The notes beneath the pieces are model-generated. The model worked only from the letters and a program-made list of their open reading frames with translations, searched no databases and was not told the origin of the DNA. Position numbers and translations under genes: made by a program. This document shows, piece by piece, positions 39,548-52,800 of a stretch of 64,000 nucleotides of DNA (position 1 is the stretch's first letter; each line of letters begins with the position of its first letter). The DNA is from Tillus elongatus (Eukaryota; Arthropoda; Insecta; Coleoptera; Cleridae). The DNA is taken from the NCBI GenBank assembly GCA_964006375.1, contig OZ023266.1:67857403-67921402 (forward strand). The letters are read 5' to 3'.

Positions 39548-39941
39548 GGGCGATCCTTAAGTAGACGGGTCCCGTCATTTCATGCAGCATTGCCGGACTG
39601 TGTTTATGGCTCTAGGGTCCTCCCTGGCCTGACGTTTCTGACCAGCAGGACTCCCTGACCTGACTTTGACCTGACCTGACCTACAGGGCAGGTCAGGTAG
39701 GTCAGGTCAGGCAGCCCTGTTTGTCAGAAACGTCAGGCCAGGGAGGACCCAATGCAGCATGAAATGACGCTCTCGTGATGCATGGACCGGATCCGTCTGC
39801 TTAAGCATCACCGACCTGGCCTGACCTGCCCTGTAGGTCAGGAAGGTCAGGTCAGGCAGGCCCCTACAGCAATAAGCACTATCCGGCAATGCCACTTCCG
39901 CGATGCATGAAATGACGGAACCCGCCTACTTAAGGGTCGCC
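39548..39941. mobile_element. ~394-bp palindromic element with internal GACCTGACCT repeats
   Basis: The outer arms 'gggcgatccttaagtagacgggtcccgtcatttcatgcagcattgccgg' and its inverse near 39,880-39,941 pair with few mismatches. Inside, a second inverted pair (39,614-39,643 with 39,722-39,750, 'ggtcctccctggcctgacg') encloses tandem 'gacctgacct' units and their complements. The element is non-coding and looks like a MITE or other foldback unit. Confidence 0.8.
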
Positions 39942-39949
39942 CTTTTCTC

Positions 39950-40330
39950 GGAGGAGGGGGGTTTGGGGTGTTTCCGGGTGCTTCGCTGTAGGGGTTTCCT
40001 TCTCCCCACGCGTGCGTACAACCACCCCCGTTGCATAAACCACGAGAAAAATTTCTTGTTCATACCCCCTAAGGAGGTTACGGGACCTGGCGTGAATAGG
40101 GGTGATGTACGGGGTAGGCAGGGTTTAGGGGGGATATGGCGTCAGGATGTGAAAAAGACAGCTTTCAAGCCGTTTTCTTCGCATTTTCTGCTCACATTTC
40201 CTCCTTACTTCCTACCCCGCCCAGCACCCCTCTTCACTCCTGGTCCCGTAACTTCCTTGGGGGGTGAGAACAAGAAATTTTTCTTGTGGGTTGTGCGTCC
40301 AGGGGGGGTTCTAGGCACGTTTCTGAAGAG
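39950..40330. mobile_element. Foldback element related to 36.3-37.1 kb
   Basis: The arms 'gaaaaatttcttgttcat...gttacgggacctgg...gaataggggtg' (40,045-40,112) and 'cacccctcttcactcctggtcccgtaac...gaacaagaaatttttcttg' (40,225-40,290) are inverted copies. They share sequence with the 36-37 kb element. It ends about 560 bp from the giant exon's donor. Confidence 0.7.
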
Positions 40331-40756
40331 AAAAATTTAAAAATCGTCCGTGAGAAACTGCAAATTTACCAAAAAAAGTGTTTGGTCTCGGTGAGGAAGT
40401 TGTTATCACTCCTGAAAGTTTTAGAAAATAAGAAGGTAATTCACGCCACGCTACTCATACTACTTTCGAGAGGCTTAACTGTTAAAACCTTTTTTTATCA
40501 AATACTTTGCAGAGATTTTGTATAGTTTTCCACACATTTTTTACAGTTGATAAAAAGCAAGAGAAAATTCTTAATAACTCAAAAAATCATTAGTGCTTCT
40601 GTAATAATTATTTAACACCGATATATTGAGTTAATGTTCTAGCTAAGCTTTGTATGCAGAAATGAAAGGATTGTATTTTCTTGCGCTGCTTCTTAAAATG
40701 GCCTATAATAATTCGTAAAAAAATCAACACATTACGTATAATCAAAAATATAAAAA
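40331..40756. other. Intron sequence, nothing recognised
   Basis: About 430 bp between the foldback element and the possible alternative 3' end of the giant exon. Confidence 0.4.
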
Positions 40757-40760
40757 TAAA

Positions 40761-40766
40761 TTTATT
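40761..40766 (-). terminator. Possible poly(A) signal for a read-through isoform
   Basis: AATAAA on the minus strand, about 53 nt downstream of the stop codon (40,819-40,821) that would end the protein if the giant exon's donor at 40,887 were not used. This suggests an alternative 3' end, but such hexamers are common in AT-rich DNA. Confidence 0.3.
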
Positions 40767-40887
40767 ATCACAGCTAATATACACATACACATACACAAAA
40801 ATATAAATAAGTTAAAAGTTAATAAATAAAAGCAGTTAGTAGACATGCACAATGATAAACCCCAAACACAAAAACAACGTATTTCAC

Positions 40888-43800
40888 CTTCTTTGCCTGC
40901 TGATGTTGGTCTTCTGTACTGTCGTTGACATCTCCTGAAACTGGTTGTTGCTGCATTTGAGGCCCTAGAGATGGGATATTTTGTTGTGGGGATTGATTTG
41001 GGAGCAGGACATCGCTGATAATATTTTCGGCGATACTTTCCGATAGATTTTTAGCGGCTGACAAATGTTCATCATATGTGGGTTTAACGCTCGCGTCATG
41101 CTCGATTTGAAGCTTCTTCAGATCTTCTGCGACTTCTTGGAGTTTAAGAGATGACGCATCATGTTTTTTATGAGATTTTTCAACAGATTTGTTATTAGTG
41201 TGATCCATATCATTTATTTGTTTCGGCGGCAAAATTTCCTCAGGTCTTTCTACAAAATCAGATCGGCTTTCTGAACCAACCAAGAGTTCCGTGTCTTGTT
41301 TAGCATCATTTGTTTTAAATTTATGAGCGCCTTGGACTAAATCTAGAGGTTCCGGTTCTAAATAAGTACTTGTATCTTTCCAACCTCCAAGTCCACCCGG
41401 TAAAGAGTAAATCATGTATTGGTTACCCTGTGCGTTACCGGTAGTCCCTGAGTTTTGGTCACCAGATGTGGGTGATCCCCTACCGCTTGAATGATCAGAA
41501 TCGCCGTCATCTCTATCATTATCATTCAAGTCACGCAACTGAGAATCGCCTGATGCGTTAATTTTATTTACTTCGGCGAGCTTTAGCTGCCAAGCTTCCT
41601 CCGCTTCATCATAAATTGGCTTTGCTATCCAGAAAGGCCCATCTAAAGTTAAATAGTCAACAATTTTGCTTCCGTCACTGCAATCATCTGCAACTGGTAT
41701 TTCATCCAAATGATCTTGTGACATTTTTTTGGTCTCTTTTTGTGAATGTTTGTGAGTGAACACGTCAGTTATTTTTGAAACAATGCTACCTAAAAATGAA
41801 GATCTCTTGCTACTTCCCTCGGATTCAGATTCACTTTTTTCTTTGGATTTTTGACGTTTATCTTTATCTTTTTTGGTTTTATCTATAACTTGTTCATCCA
41901 GTTTAACGTCTTCTGTAAGCGGCCTTTCCTTGGAAACTTCACATTCTTGGGCGAATGGTGTAACTAATGTGGCAGTATAATCTTCAGTATCCTTACTCTT
42001 TTCAGATATTTGATCTGGCTGAACTACCTCATACTCGTCTCTTATGTGCATCTGTATTTCTTCTGCAGGAGTAAGTTCTTTAATTTTTTCATCATGCTTG
42101 ACTTCTTTTAAAGGCTGCGTTCTTAGAAGAGACTCAATTGGTTCATTCTTGGTATCTTCAATTTCAGATTCACCAAACTTTTGCTTCTTTTTCTTGAGTT
42201 TCTTCTCCTTTTTGCTTTTTACTTTATTTTCTTCTTCAGCAGCTTCCTTCCTATTCATATTTACTTCTTCGGTTGGTGTCAGTTCTACCTGTTTTTCCAA
42301 GTCCTGTACCTTTTCCGTTTCTATGTTAGAGATCAACTCGTCAACAGATATAAATAAGTCTTTTGTCGTATTTTCTTCCTTAAGTATATCCTCAGTTTTT
42401 AGTGACTGTTCGAGAGGCGAGTCAGCTGGTTTATCGATTTGTAAATCATTTTCCGTGCTTACACTTATTTTGTCGGTAACTGTAATTGTTGTTTGCTCCC
42501 TCTGTATAGTGGCTTTATCCGTATCATCGTGTTTTGCAGCTTGCGTCTGTTCTATCTTTTCATTCGTCTTTTGACCTTTCTGTTTTTTTGATTTCTTCTT
42601 CGATTCAACTTTCTCTTTTTGTGTTCTCTCTGGTGACTTACTTATATCTCTTTCGCCTGCTCTGCCATGTTTCTTTTTATCATGGCCAGTAACTTTTGAT
42701 AGCAAACTTCCAAAGAAGCCTTGGTGTTTTTCAGATTCCTGTTTCTTAGGTTCTTCTAAATAATTAATTCTTTCATTTTCCAAGAACTCACTAATAAACG
42801 AAGTATTTTGGATATTACCCACCGGACTGTCTTTCTCAGAGGTTTTTAAAGTGTCTTTAGATATTTCGATATGTTTTTGATAAAAATCTTGTGCAAGCTT
42901 CTCTTCTGCTATTAAATCCTCGCCTGCTAAATGTTTTTGTATCTCATCACGATCTTCTGACAATAGCTGGTACCCAAGAACTGGTTCTGGTTTAAGGTCT
43001 TCAGTACATGTTAGACATTCTTTTGCTTCTTCAGATTTATGTGTGTTTTCTGGGTGAGTTTTCTGATGTTTCTTTTTCTTTGATTTTTTTGTGCTATCGG
43101 TTTCCACTTTGTCTTCTGCTAAATCAGGCGAAGCTTCCTTTGATTTGGAACCACTGACTGCATTTTTAACTGATGAGATAATACCACTGAACAGGCCGGT
43201 AGACTTTTCTGATGGTTCTTTTTTGTCTTTCTTCTTTTTCTGTTTCTTTTTTTTATTCTTATCACTTGCCTGCAAAACATCTTCCTTCTCTGTATCTAAA
43301 ATTATTGTAAATGGTTCATCTACCGTCTCAGTAGCCAATTTTGCTGATGCTTCTACATGCTTTTCCCCTTTTTGTATTAGTATTTCAGGTTGTACCGTTC
43401 TTGGAGGCGATGGAGCATACCTTTCTGTGCTTTGTGGTCTCGATTTAGATCCCACAATAGATGCCCAAGATTTGCTGGGTACTAGCGGTTCCGATTCAGG
43501 TTCTTTATCTAATTCGTATGAAAAATCTTTTTCTTCTTCAGTTACCAGCTCCTTTATAGATGTTACTTGTAATGGTATATCATGTACTAAATATTCAGGT
43601 GATTTCGTTATAGTATCTAAGCTTTCAGAAATATCTAAAGGTCTGGAATCCGGCAATATTTTATCTTTATGTATCGCCGTTTCAATTACTTGTTTAGACT
43701 GAAGTTCGATGGGTTTGGCGATTTCTTTTGGTTTATACATATCAGATTTTGTCGCAGGTGAGGGTTCTCGACTTTTTCCTGCAGTAAGGATACGCGCATA

Positions 43801-46800
43801 AGTTGTTTGAGCTGTAGAGTCTGCCGGCAATACATGTTTAACGCCACTATCAATATCTTGTACATCTTTGGCCTGTGAATCTTGTGATCCTTCTTCTTTT
43901 ATCTTGTTTTTATTTTCATTCGTGATAAGAAAAGTATCCGGTACTCTGGGAGACTTGGAACGTTTTCGGGATTTTCGTTTTTTCTTCGATAAATCCTTGT
44001 CATCTTGTTCTACTTCCAGCAATATTGTTTTGTTAGCTGCGTTTTTGTCGACGCTGGAATAAGTTGGGATTTCCACCCCTGTTTTGTCAATAATTTCTGA
44101 ATTATCACCATCAATTATTTGTGCTTGTGATGGTCTGGGAGATGTCGAACGCTTTCTTGGCTTATGTTTGGTTTTTGTTTCTTCCCTTTCCTTGTTAAAA
44201 GTATCAGGTGTTTCGTTGATTTCCAAAATGGCTTCTTTACATTTATTAATATCATTTTCGTTGTCTTTGTAGCTTAAATATTGCGATGATTGTGGTTTTG
44301 GCACCGGTGATGACTCTCTACTTCTACCAGCCGCGACAACGTTGGCGTAACTCAAATACTGCGTTCCTTTATCATCATATAAGTCGGCAATTGCAATTAT
44401 TTTTTCAGTTTCTGGTGGCCGTTCTCTTGTTGTAATTATAAGCGGAACGCCGGCATTTCCTACACTTGGGTCACTGCTTATTTCTAGTGCCTTTTCTTCT
44501 ACCATTGAATCTGTTTGATCAACGGCAGGCTCTATGATAAATTCAGAGCGTTTATTTTCTATCGTGTCTCTAGCTTCTTGAGTTTTTATTTCAGTTTCAG
44601 GCACTCTAGGCGATTTTGAGCGTTTTCTAGATTTTCTTGATCTTTTAGGAGTGTCTAAATTCGCGTTACTTTCTCTATTGTCGATATCTTTTAATTCTTC
44701 GTTTACAAGACTTTGTGTTAAAAGCTCAGTTTCCATTGGTCTCGAACGCGACCTTGATTTGTGTCTCTTTTCTTTACGAGTTGTTATAAACCCATCCTGG
44801 TCAGGTTTATCTGCAAAATCTAGTGGTTCATCCTTTACCTTCGCTATAACGATATTAACTGGCGTCTGCTCTGTTTCTTGTTTTGCAACAGGAGTTTCCG
44901 TTTCCTCAACAACATAGTCAGCGGATTCAGACAACAATTTACTGGCCACTATTTCGGCATATGTTTTGTCGCTCTTTTTCAGAGACTCCCACACATTAAC
45001 TGATTCCGATGTTTCTACTGTTGCATCTTCTATCTCTTGTTTATCGGTTTCCGTAACAAAATCATCAGCTTTCTCATCTTGCACCGTACCAACTTTGGGT
45101 TTTTTTATCTTACTTTTTTGTTTTGGTTTTTTAATTTCACCATCCCTACCAACTTCAAATGTAAGAGTTTGCGTTACCTCCGTTTCATCTGATTTGACAT
45201 TTCTAGCATCGGTAAAAATACTCTCATCAGGTGTTACTTTTTCTTCTACTTGTACTGAACTCGTTTCAATAACATCCCGCGTAGAATCAATTGGTATGAT
45301 TTTAGCTGTTACCTCGGATATTATTTCTTTTGGCAACAAGACATCCTCCTCAATTATGTCTTCATGTTCTGGCTTCTTTGTTAAAGTCTTTTCTCTGCGG
45401 TCCGTTTCTAGATGTTTCTCTACCTTAATGAAATTATCTACACCAAATATATTTTTATCTGGAAACGATTTGTGTTGTGGCTTTTCCAATTCATTACCTT
45501 CATCTAGAATTTCATTGACCCACAAATTGCTTGCATGGTCAGGAGGTATTTCGAAACCAGAGTCGAACTGTTCTTGTTGATTTGAAATGTTGCTGTAAAT
45601 ATTTTGACTGTAGTTCCACACCTCTGCTGGCTGAGGCTGAAAAGCTTGTGGCGACTGATAATCACTTTGTGAAAATCCAGTAAAAGCAGTTCTTTGATCA
45701 CTTCCTGGTATAAATTCAGCTGCATTGGGATTAAGTCGAAATCTGTCAAATTTAGGAACGAATTCTGTTGCTGTTTCCAAAATAGCTTCAAATTGCGAGG
45801 GCTTAACCTTTTCATCTGGAATAACAGATTCATTGGAAATATTCTTAACCGACCTTGGCGAGCCTAAAGCTTGTCCCGTTGTTGTAAATGTATCATATTC
45901 CTCTTCACTGTCTTTAGCTATTATTGATTGATCAACCGAAGTTTGTGGCTGCTTTTCGACTGCCATCACTTCTGCTTGTTTCCTATCAGAAACACTTACA
46001 GTTTTTTCTTTGGGTAACATTTTGTCTTCTGTTATATCTGAAATATGCAAAGTATCTTCTTCTTTACTGATATCTTCTTCATCTGTAGAAATGCGACTTT
46101 TATCTACTGCAATTTCTTGGTGTTCTTCTATTAGGTCATCATATTCTATAAGCTCTTCTTCAGATATTTCCATGCTTCCAAAGTTTGGATGTTTTGAATT
46201 AGGAGTTAATTCATCACATATGTCATCCTTCCTTTCCACTGTTTCCACCAAAGAAGCGTTTTCTTTTTTAGACGTTTCTGTGTCAACTTCAACGGGTATG
46301 CTGGGTATCTCCTGTTCGATATTTACTATAACCGTAAAGTCTTTATATTCTTTGTCCGATGCTGATTTTGTGGGCTCTTCATTTGCAGCTTTGTCTTTGA
46401 AGTCTGTTATTTCAACGAAGGTTAAACCAAGATTTTCTCTGTCTATAACCTGTTTTGTTTCCGAAATTAATAACTGTTCTTCATCAATACGTTTTTCCTC
46501 CTTGCTCACACATGTTTTGTAAGCTGTTTTTTCAATAGCCAACTGTTTGGCTTCCTCAAGGTCTCCTTCTGTAAATACTTCAAACGGATCCTCAATACTG
46601 TCATGCTTTAAAATATTTTCAGGTAGGGTTTCTATAATTTCAGCAGGTTTGCTCGTTTCAATTACAACGGTACTCACTATTTGTTCCACTGGCTCAGCTT
46701 TCGTTCCAGCTAGAGCTTTTATTATTTGTGAGCGACGTTCGTACCATTCAGTTTCACATTTTGTCATAAAAGTCATGTCATATTTAGGAAGCTCTTCTAA

Positions 46801-49800
46801 GAGAATTTCAACTTGTTGCTCTTGTAGCATCTGTTGCACCACAGCAGCTTCATCCAATGGCACACAAGTATAATCTATTTCAGATGACTGTCCTAAAGTT
46901 TCAAATTGTTGATCTTTCATTTGTTTTGATAAAGCGATTTGGTATTGCTCTTGTGGCAAGTCTTTTATCGCAACAGCTTCATCCAATGATACACAAGTAG
47001 GGTCTGTTTTGGGTAATTCATTTATAGTTACTATCTGTTGATCGCTTGTTTGTTTTGATAAAGTGATTTGGTATTTTTCTTCAGCTCGATGCATTCCTAT
47101 AATGTCATATTTAAAAATTTCTCCGACCAGTCTTTGTTCCTTTAAAGCAATTTGATCTGTTAAGACTAAAGTACAGTCAGTTGCAGGTGGCGGTTTAAAA
47201 GTTTCTAGAGTAGGTTCCCTTGCTTGTTCTGATAAAGCTGTATAGTAATTTTCTTCAGCCCGTTGCATTCCGAGTATATCATATTTAAAAATGTCTTCAA
47301 ACACACAAGTCAGTTTACTAGTAAATTCTGTTGACTGTTTTTCTTCTTCTTGGTCATCTATGGTATTTGAATCGCTAGTTGTAAAATACCCCATTTCGCT
47401 TTTAATAAAATCAATAGACGTCGACTCTATGTAATCTTCTTTTTTGATTACAGAAAGATTCTGCTTATTAACTACATCTGATACATTTTCGCTGGTAGTT
47501 GAAGAGTTTTCGTCATCTGAAAATACCATTGGTTCATCTAACACATCTAACCAAAGATTGCTTGTTTTGTCTAGAGGTAGGCCTTTATATACCGGCTTTT
47601 CTTCCGGTTTTATTTCCTCGACATTGGAAGAAATTATTTTGTCTTTGCCAGTATCGGGTACCTGTTTTAGTAATATTTGCTCTAACTTGTCATGTGTCTG
47701 TTTAGTTTCCGACGCATCTTTTAATATCGTGGTTTCTACATTTGTGTCGTGTGTTTCTTTGCTAAGGTCTTTTGTTTCAATCTTTTTGTTTTCGGGGTCG
47801 TCAGAAGTTGTGGACTCTTGTAAGACTTTTACATAGTGATTTTCGTCATCAAATGATGTCACTGGTTCATCTAAAACATCCAACCAAAGATCACTTGTTT
47901 CATCTAGAGGTAGACCTTTGTAAGCAGGTTTTTCTTCCAGTTTTATTTCTTCGACTTTAGCAGAAGCTATTTTGTCTATATCAGTGTCAAGGATTTGTTT
48001 AGGTTTTGGTAATATTTCCTCTAACTTGTCATTTACTTGTAGATCTTCAATTTCATACTCTTCTTTTACTGTGGAAGTCTCTACTTTAGTGTGGCTTGTG
48101 TCTTTGTTAAGGTCTTTTATCTCAACACCTTGTTTTTCGCTTTCAGGAGTTGTGAACTTTTGTAATACTTTGTCAGAATCATTTTCGTCATCGGATAACA
48201 ACATTGGCTTATCTAAAACATCCAACCAAAGATCACATGTTTCGTCTAGAGGTAGGCCTTTATATGCAGGTTTTTCTTCCGGTTTTGCTTCGTCGATATT
48301 GGGAGAAACTATTTTGACTTTGGCAGTGTCGACTTGTTGTTCAAGTTGTGATAATTTTTTCTCCAATTTATCATGTATCTGTATATCTTTAAATTGATAT
48401 GGATCTTTTAAAATGGTGGTTTCTAGTTTAGTGTCACTTATTTCTGTTGGATCAACCTTACCTTTTTCTGATTCTTCAGGAATTGGCTTTTGTAAGACAT
48501 TGTCGGAATCAGTTTCGTCATCTGATAATACTATGGGTTCATCTAAGACATCCAACCAAAGATCACTTGTTTCATCTAGAGGCAGGCCCTTATATGCAGG
48601 TCTTTCGTAAAGTTTTGTTTCTTGAACTTTAGAAGAACTTATAGTGTTTTGGTCAGTGGTAGGCACTTCCTGAGATTTTTGTAATGTTTTCTCTAACTTG
48701 ACATTTACTTGCATATCTTCAATTTCATACGCCTCTTTTACTGTGGAAGTCTCTACTTTAGTCTGGCTTGTGTCTTTGTTAAGGTCTTTTATTTCAACCC
48801 CTTGTTTTTCGGTTTCAGGAGTTGTGAACTTTTGTAACACTTTGTCAGAATCATTTTCGTCATCTGATAACAACATTGGCTCATCTAAAACATCCAACCA
48901 AAGACCACTTGTTTCGTCTAGAGGTAGGCCTTTATATGCAGGTTTTTCTACCAGTTTTGCTTCATCGATATTGAGAGAAACTATCTCGACTTTGGTAGTG
49001 TCGACTTGTTCAGGTTGTGGTAATTTTTTCTCTAACTTATCATCTATCTGTATATCTTTAATTTGATATGGGTCTTTTAATATGGTGGTTTCTAGTTTAG
49101 TGTCACTTATTTCTGTTGTACCAACCTTTACTTTTTCTGATCCTTCAGGAATTGACTTTTGTAAGACATTGTCAGAATCATTTTCGTCATCTGATAATAC
49201 TATGGGTTCATCTAAGACATCCAACCAAAGATCACTTGTTTCATCTAGAGGCAGGCCTTTATATGCAGGTTTTTCGTAAAGTTTTGTCTCTTGAACTTTA
49301 GAAGAACTTATATTGTCTTGGTCAGTGGTAGGCACTTCCTGAGATTTTTGTAATTTTTTCTCTAACTTGTCGTTAGTTTGTAGATCTTCTGTTACACATA
49401 CATCACCTTTAAGTTGGGTAATTTCCTCTTCTTTTTTAGGAGCTAGAAAAGCTGTGGATCTTTGTAAAACCATCTGGTTGTCTAGTACATCTAACCCAAG
49501 AGTACTTATTTCATCTAGAGGAAGGCCTTTGTAAGCAGGCTTTTCGTCCGACAGAATACCTTTATATACAAGGTTCTCCACTTTCGGATCTTTAGTTTCT
49601 AGTTTTTGGGAGGATATAGGTTTTTCAACAACCGGCTGCAGTATTTCATTTGGTTTTTTGTCATCTGGTGACTGCGAAATTTTTAATTTATTCTCTTTAA
49701 GTTTACATATGTCAGTTTTAACAAGTTCGCAATTTTCTTCGTGAATCTTAGGTGACGTGGGCGCTAATATTTGAGGGATCTCTGATATTTCTTTCGAAAC

Positions 49801-52800
49801 ATCGTCAAACTTTTTCGTGCTTCGTGCGTCAAAAGCTTTTTCTGCATCATCTTCGTCAGAAAATATCATTGGCTCGTCTAACATATCTGCCCAAAGCGTC
49901 GCAGTATCATCTAAAGGTAAACCTTTGTAAACAACTTTACTATCTTGTAACGGAACCGTTTTTTCAATAGGAGCTATTTGGTCCACAATCTCGCTTGATA
50001 TAGTTGGCTTATTAACATCGGCTGTTAGTATTTCTTCTTTAGGTTCAACCATAGTTAAATCCTCTGATGCATTTGCTTCAACAGCAAGAATATCTTTGCT
50101 TATTGCCTTTTGTTCCAGTTCAGTGCTTTCTAAAGCAGTCTGTTTTTGCTTCTTCTTTTTTGATTTTTTTGGTTTTTCCTCCTTAAATGATTCTCCCAAC
50201 TCTAATTTATCTGCTTTTTGCACTGGTTCATGGTCTATCTTCTTCTTTTTCTTTGACTTTTTGTTGGTATCACCCACGGCTTCGTCCGAAAATGTAAAGG
50301 TTGACTTAGCTTCGGGTATGTTCTTATCTGTCTTTTTTACAGATACCTCAACATGCTTGTTTTCATCTAAATCAGTTTTTACTGGGCTCTCTTGTGTTTC
50401 CTCTTTAGTTTTGGGTTTTTTACTCTTCTTTTTTGATTTCTTTTGTGCCGTTTCATCAAAACTCTCTTTGTTTATTTCGTCCTTTAACGATTCTTGAAGC
50501 TGAACCCTGCCACCTACATTTTGTACTTGTTGTTCATTGTCAGGACTTCTTTGCCTGGATCGTGACCTTGATCTAGATTTTCGCTCACGCCTAGGTATAA
50601 TAAAACCGTCAGCATCCGCTTCAATTGCCGGGGCCTTAACATGTTCTGTTTCAGTGACGACTATTTGGACAACTGCTCTGGGTTCCCTATTCTGCTTTTG
50701 TGCATGTTCTATTTGCTTGTCAGCTATTTCAGTATTTTCTGTTGAGTTAACTGCAACAATTTCAGCATAAGTTTTGTCTGCTTGTTTCAAAGCGTCCCAG
50801 ACATTTGGCACTGGCTGAACATCCTGCTTAACAGCGTTTGGACCATCTTTGATTTGTTCAGTTCGTTCTGTTTTAATACATTGAATTTCATCCTGATTAA
50901 CTTGTTTTGCTTTTCGTTTCTTCTTTTTCAATTTCTTTGCTTGGTCTGCAGATGCATCCTCGACTTGTTTTTCTGTGATGTCTTTTTGGGTGGTTTCTTT
51001 AACAGTTTCGTCTGTAGTTTGTTGGTGAGAAGCTATCGTTCCCGTTGCAGGTGATGACGTTTCATTTGATAATGTTATCACTTCTGTTTTGCTGCTTTCT
51101 TCTTGTATACTTTCCCTTTCGGTGGCAATAAAGTCGTCTGTTAATTGTGTGATATCTTCGTTAATAATTTCACTAGCGCCAGTGTCTTTACATACTTCTT
51201 TTTGTTTTGGCTCTTTGGCACATGCTTTATCTTGTCTTTCATCAGATTGAATATTTTTACAAACTCTAGCTGGCAATAAACTTGTTTCTGCCACTAAAGA
51301 TACAGTTTTGATTTCGGTACCCTTTTCTGGTTTGTTCGATTTCTTTTCTTTCTTTTTAGAAGCTTTAGCAGCAGTTTCTTGTGTACTACAAGCTAATTGA
51401 TCTTTAATTTGATCACTATGGTTGGTCTTTTCTATATGATCTTTTTCTGAATAAGGCTCTACTGTTTCTTCAGTAGCAATTATCGATTTATCGTTTTGTT
51501 TTTCACTTTGGATATAATCACTAACCTTGGAGTCATCTTTCTTATCGTGTTTTTTCTTTGGCTTCTTAGATTTACTACTAGGTTTATGTTGCTTTAAATC
51601 TCCTGAAACGGCTATACCAGCGATTTGGTCCTGCAAGTTTTCATTTTGACTATCAGGTTTTGCTGCTTCCAGAAAGTATTCTGGTTCCTTCAGTTTTCTC
51701 GGCTCTTTTTCAGCCGAAACTTCACCGGTTGAAGGTTCAGCTTGTCTAACACTATCTTGCTTTGAAAGGTCCTTTGATACTAGATTATCTGTATGTTTCT
51801 TAACTTCTGAGTTCTTTACAGGTGTTTTTACATGTGAAGCAGCTTTTTTATACTTTTTCATACCTTCTGAATCTAATATATCTCCTTGCTCAGACTTGTC
51901 GCTTGAAGTTTCTTTAACTTTAATATCTTTGTCACCTAATTCTTGCACATCCTGAACAGGCAATGCTGAATCTTCCTTCACAAGTGTTGTAAGTGTAAAA
52001 TCCTCTTGACTCAGTTGACCACTATAAATTTTACTATCAGTCTTTTCGCTTACCACTTTAATAACATCATCAAAGTTATTTACTTCATAATCGACAATTG
52101 ACGCTGTCCGTGACACTGACGGTATGTCTGACACATTGACAGTCTCGGGTGGCTGAATATCCTGATCATCGTCGTCTTTACTATCTTGCATGAAAAATTC
52201 AATTGGGATACCTTGACGTTTTTTCTTTCTGTTAAGTTTTTCTTGTAAATCTTTGGCCACCTCTTGTTCCTCCGGCGAAAGGCCTTCTGGTATTGAAATT
52301 TTCTTCTTCTTGTCCTTTCTTTTGTCTTTTAATTTTTCCTGATTTCTTTCTGCTAATTTATGTGAAGGTCTTTCTTTGACTGAACCAAATATAACCTGCT
52401 CTAATTCTATATCATTCTGAGATATAATTGAATCTGCTGTGAGATGCGTTTCTCTGATGTTCTCTGATTCGCATGTCTCTTCCAATGTTTCTCTGATTTC
52501 ATCTAACGGGTTTTTAATTTCTTCGTTTATAAATTCTTGAGTCATATCTTGCTGCGAGACATCCGCCACCTCATCATGGATAATTTCTCTTAGTTCTTCT
52601 ACATTTCCTTCAATTGTAGTTTTCTCCTCAATTGGTGTGTCTATAAATTCCATGTTCATTGATACGACTGGTTTCATTCGCACCTCTTCATGCGTAATTA
52701 AAACGATTTTATTTACTCCATTAGCATTTTTCTGTTCTACAATGGTTTTTGTCTTTGTTTGATCAACGTTTTGAAGTTTACTTTCTGCGCGTTTTGTTAT

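Noticed and set aside
47505..49935. CRISPR-like or satellite interpretation of the regular ~335-nt repeat
   Set aside because: The repeat is in frame within a coding exon, its period is a multiple of codons per unit, and the variation preserves protein motifs.
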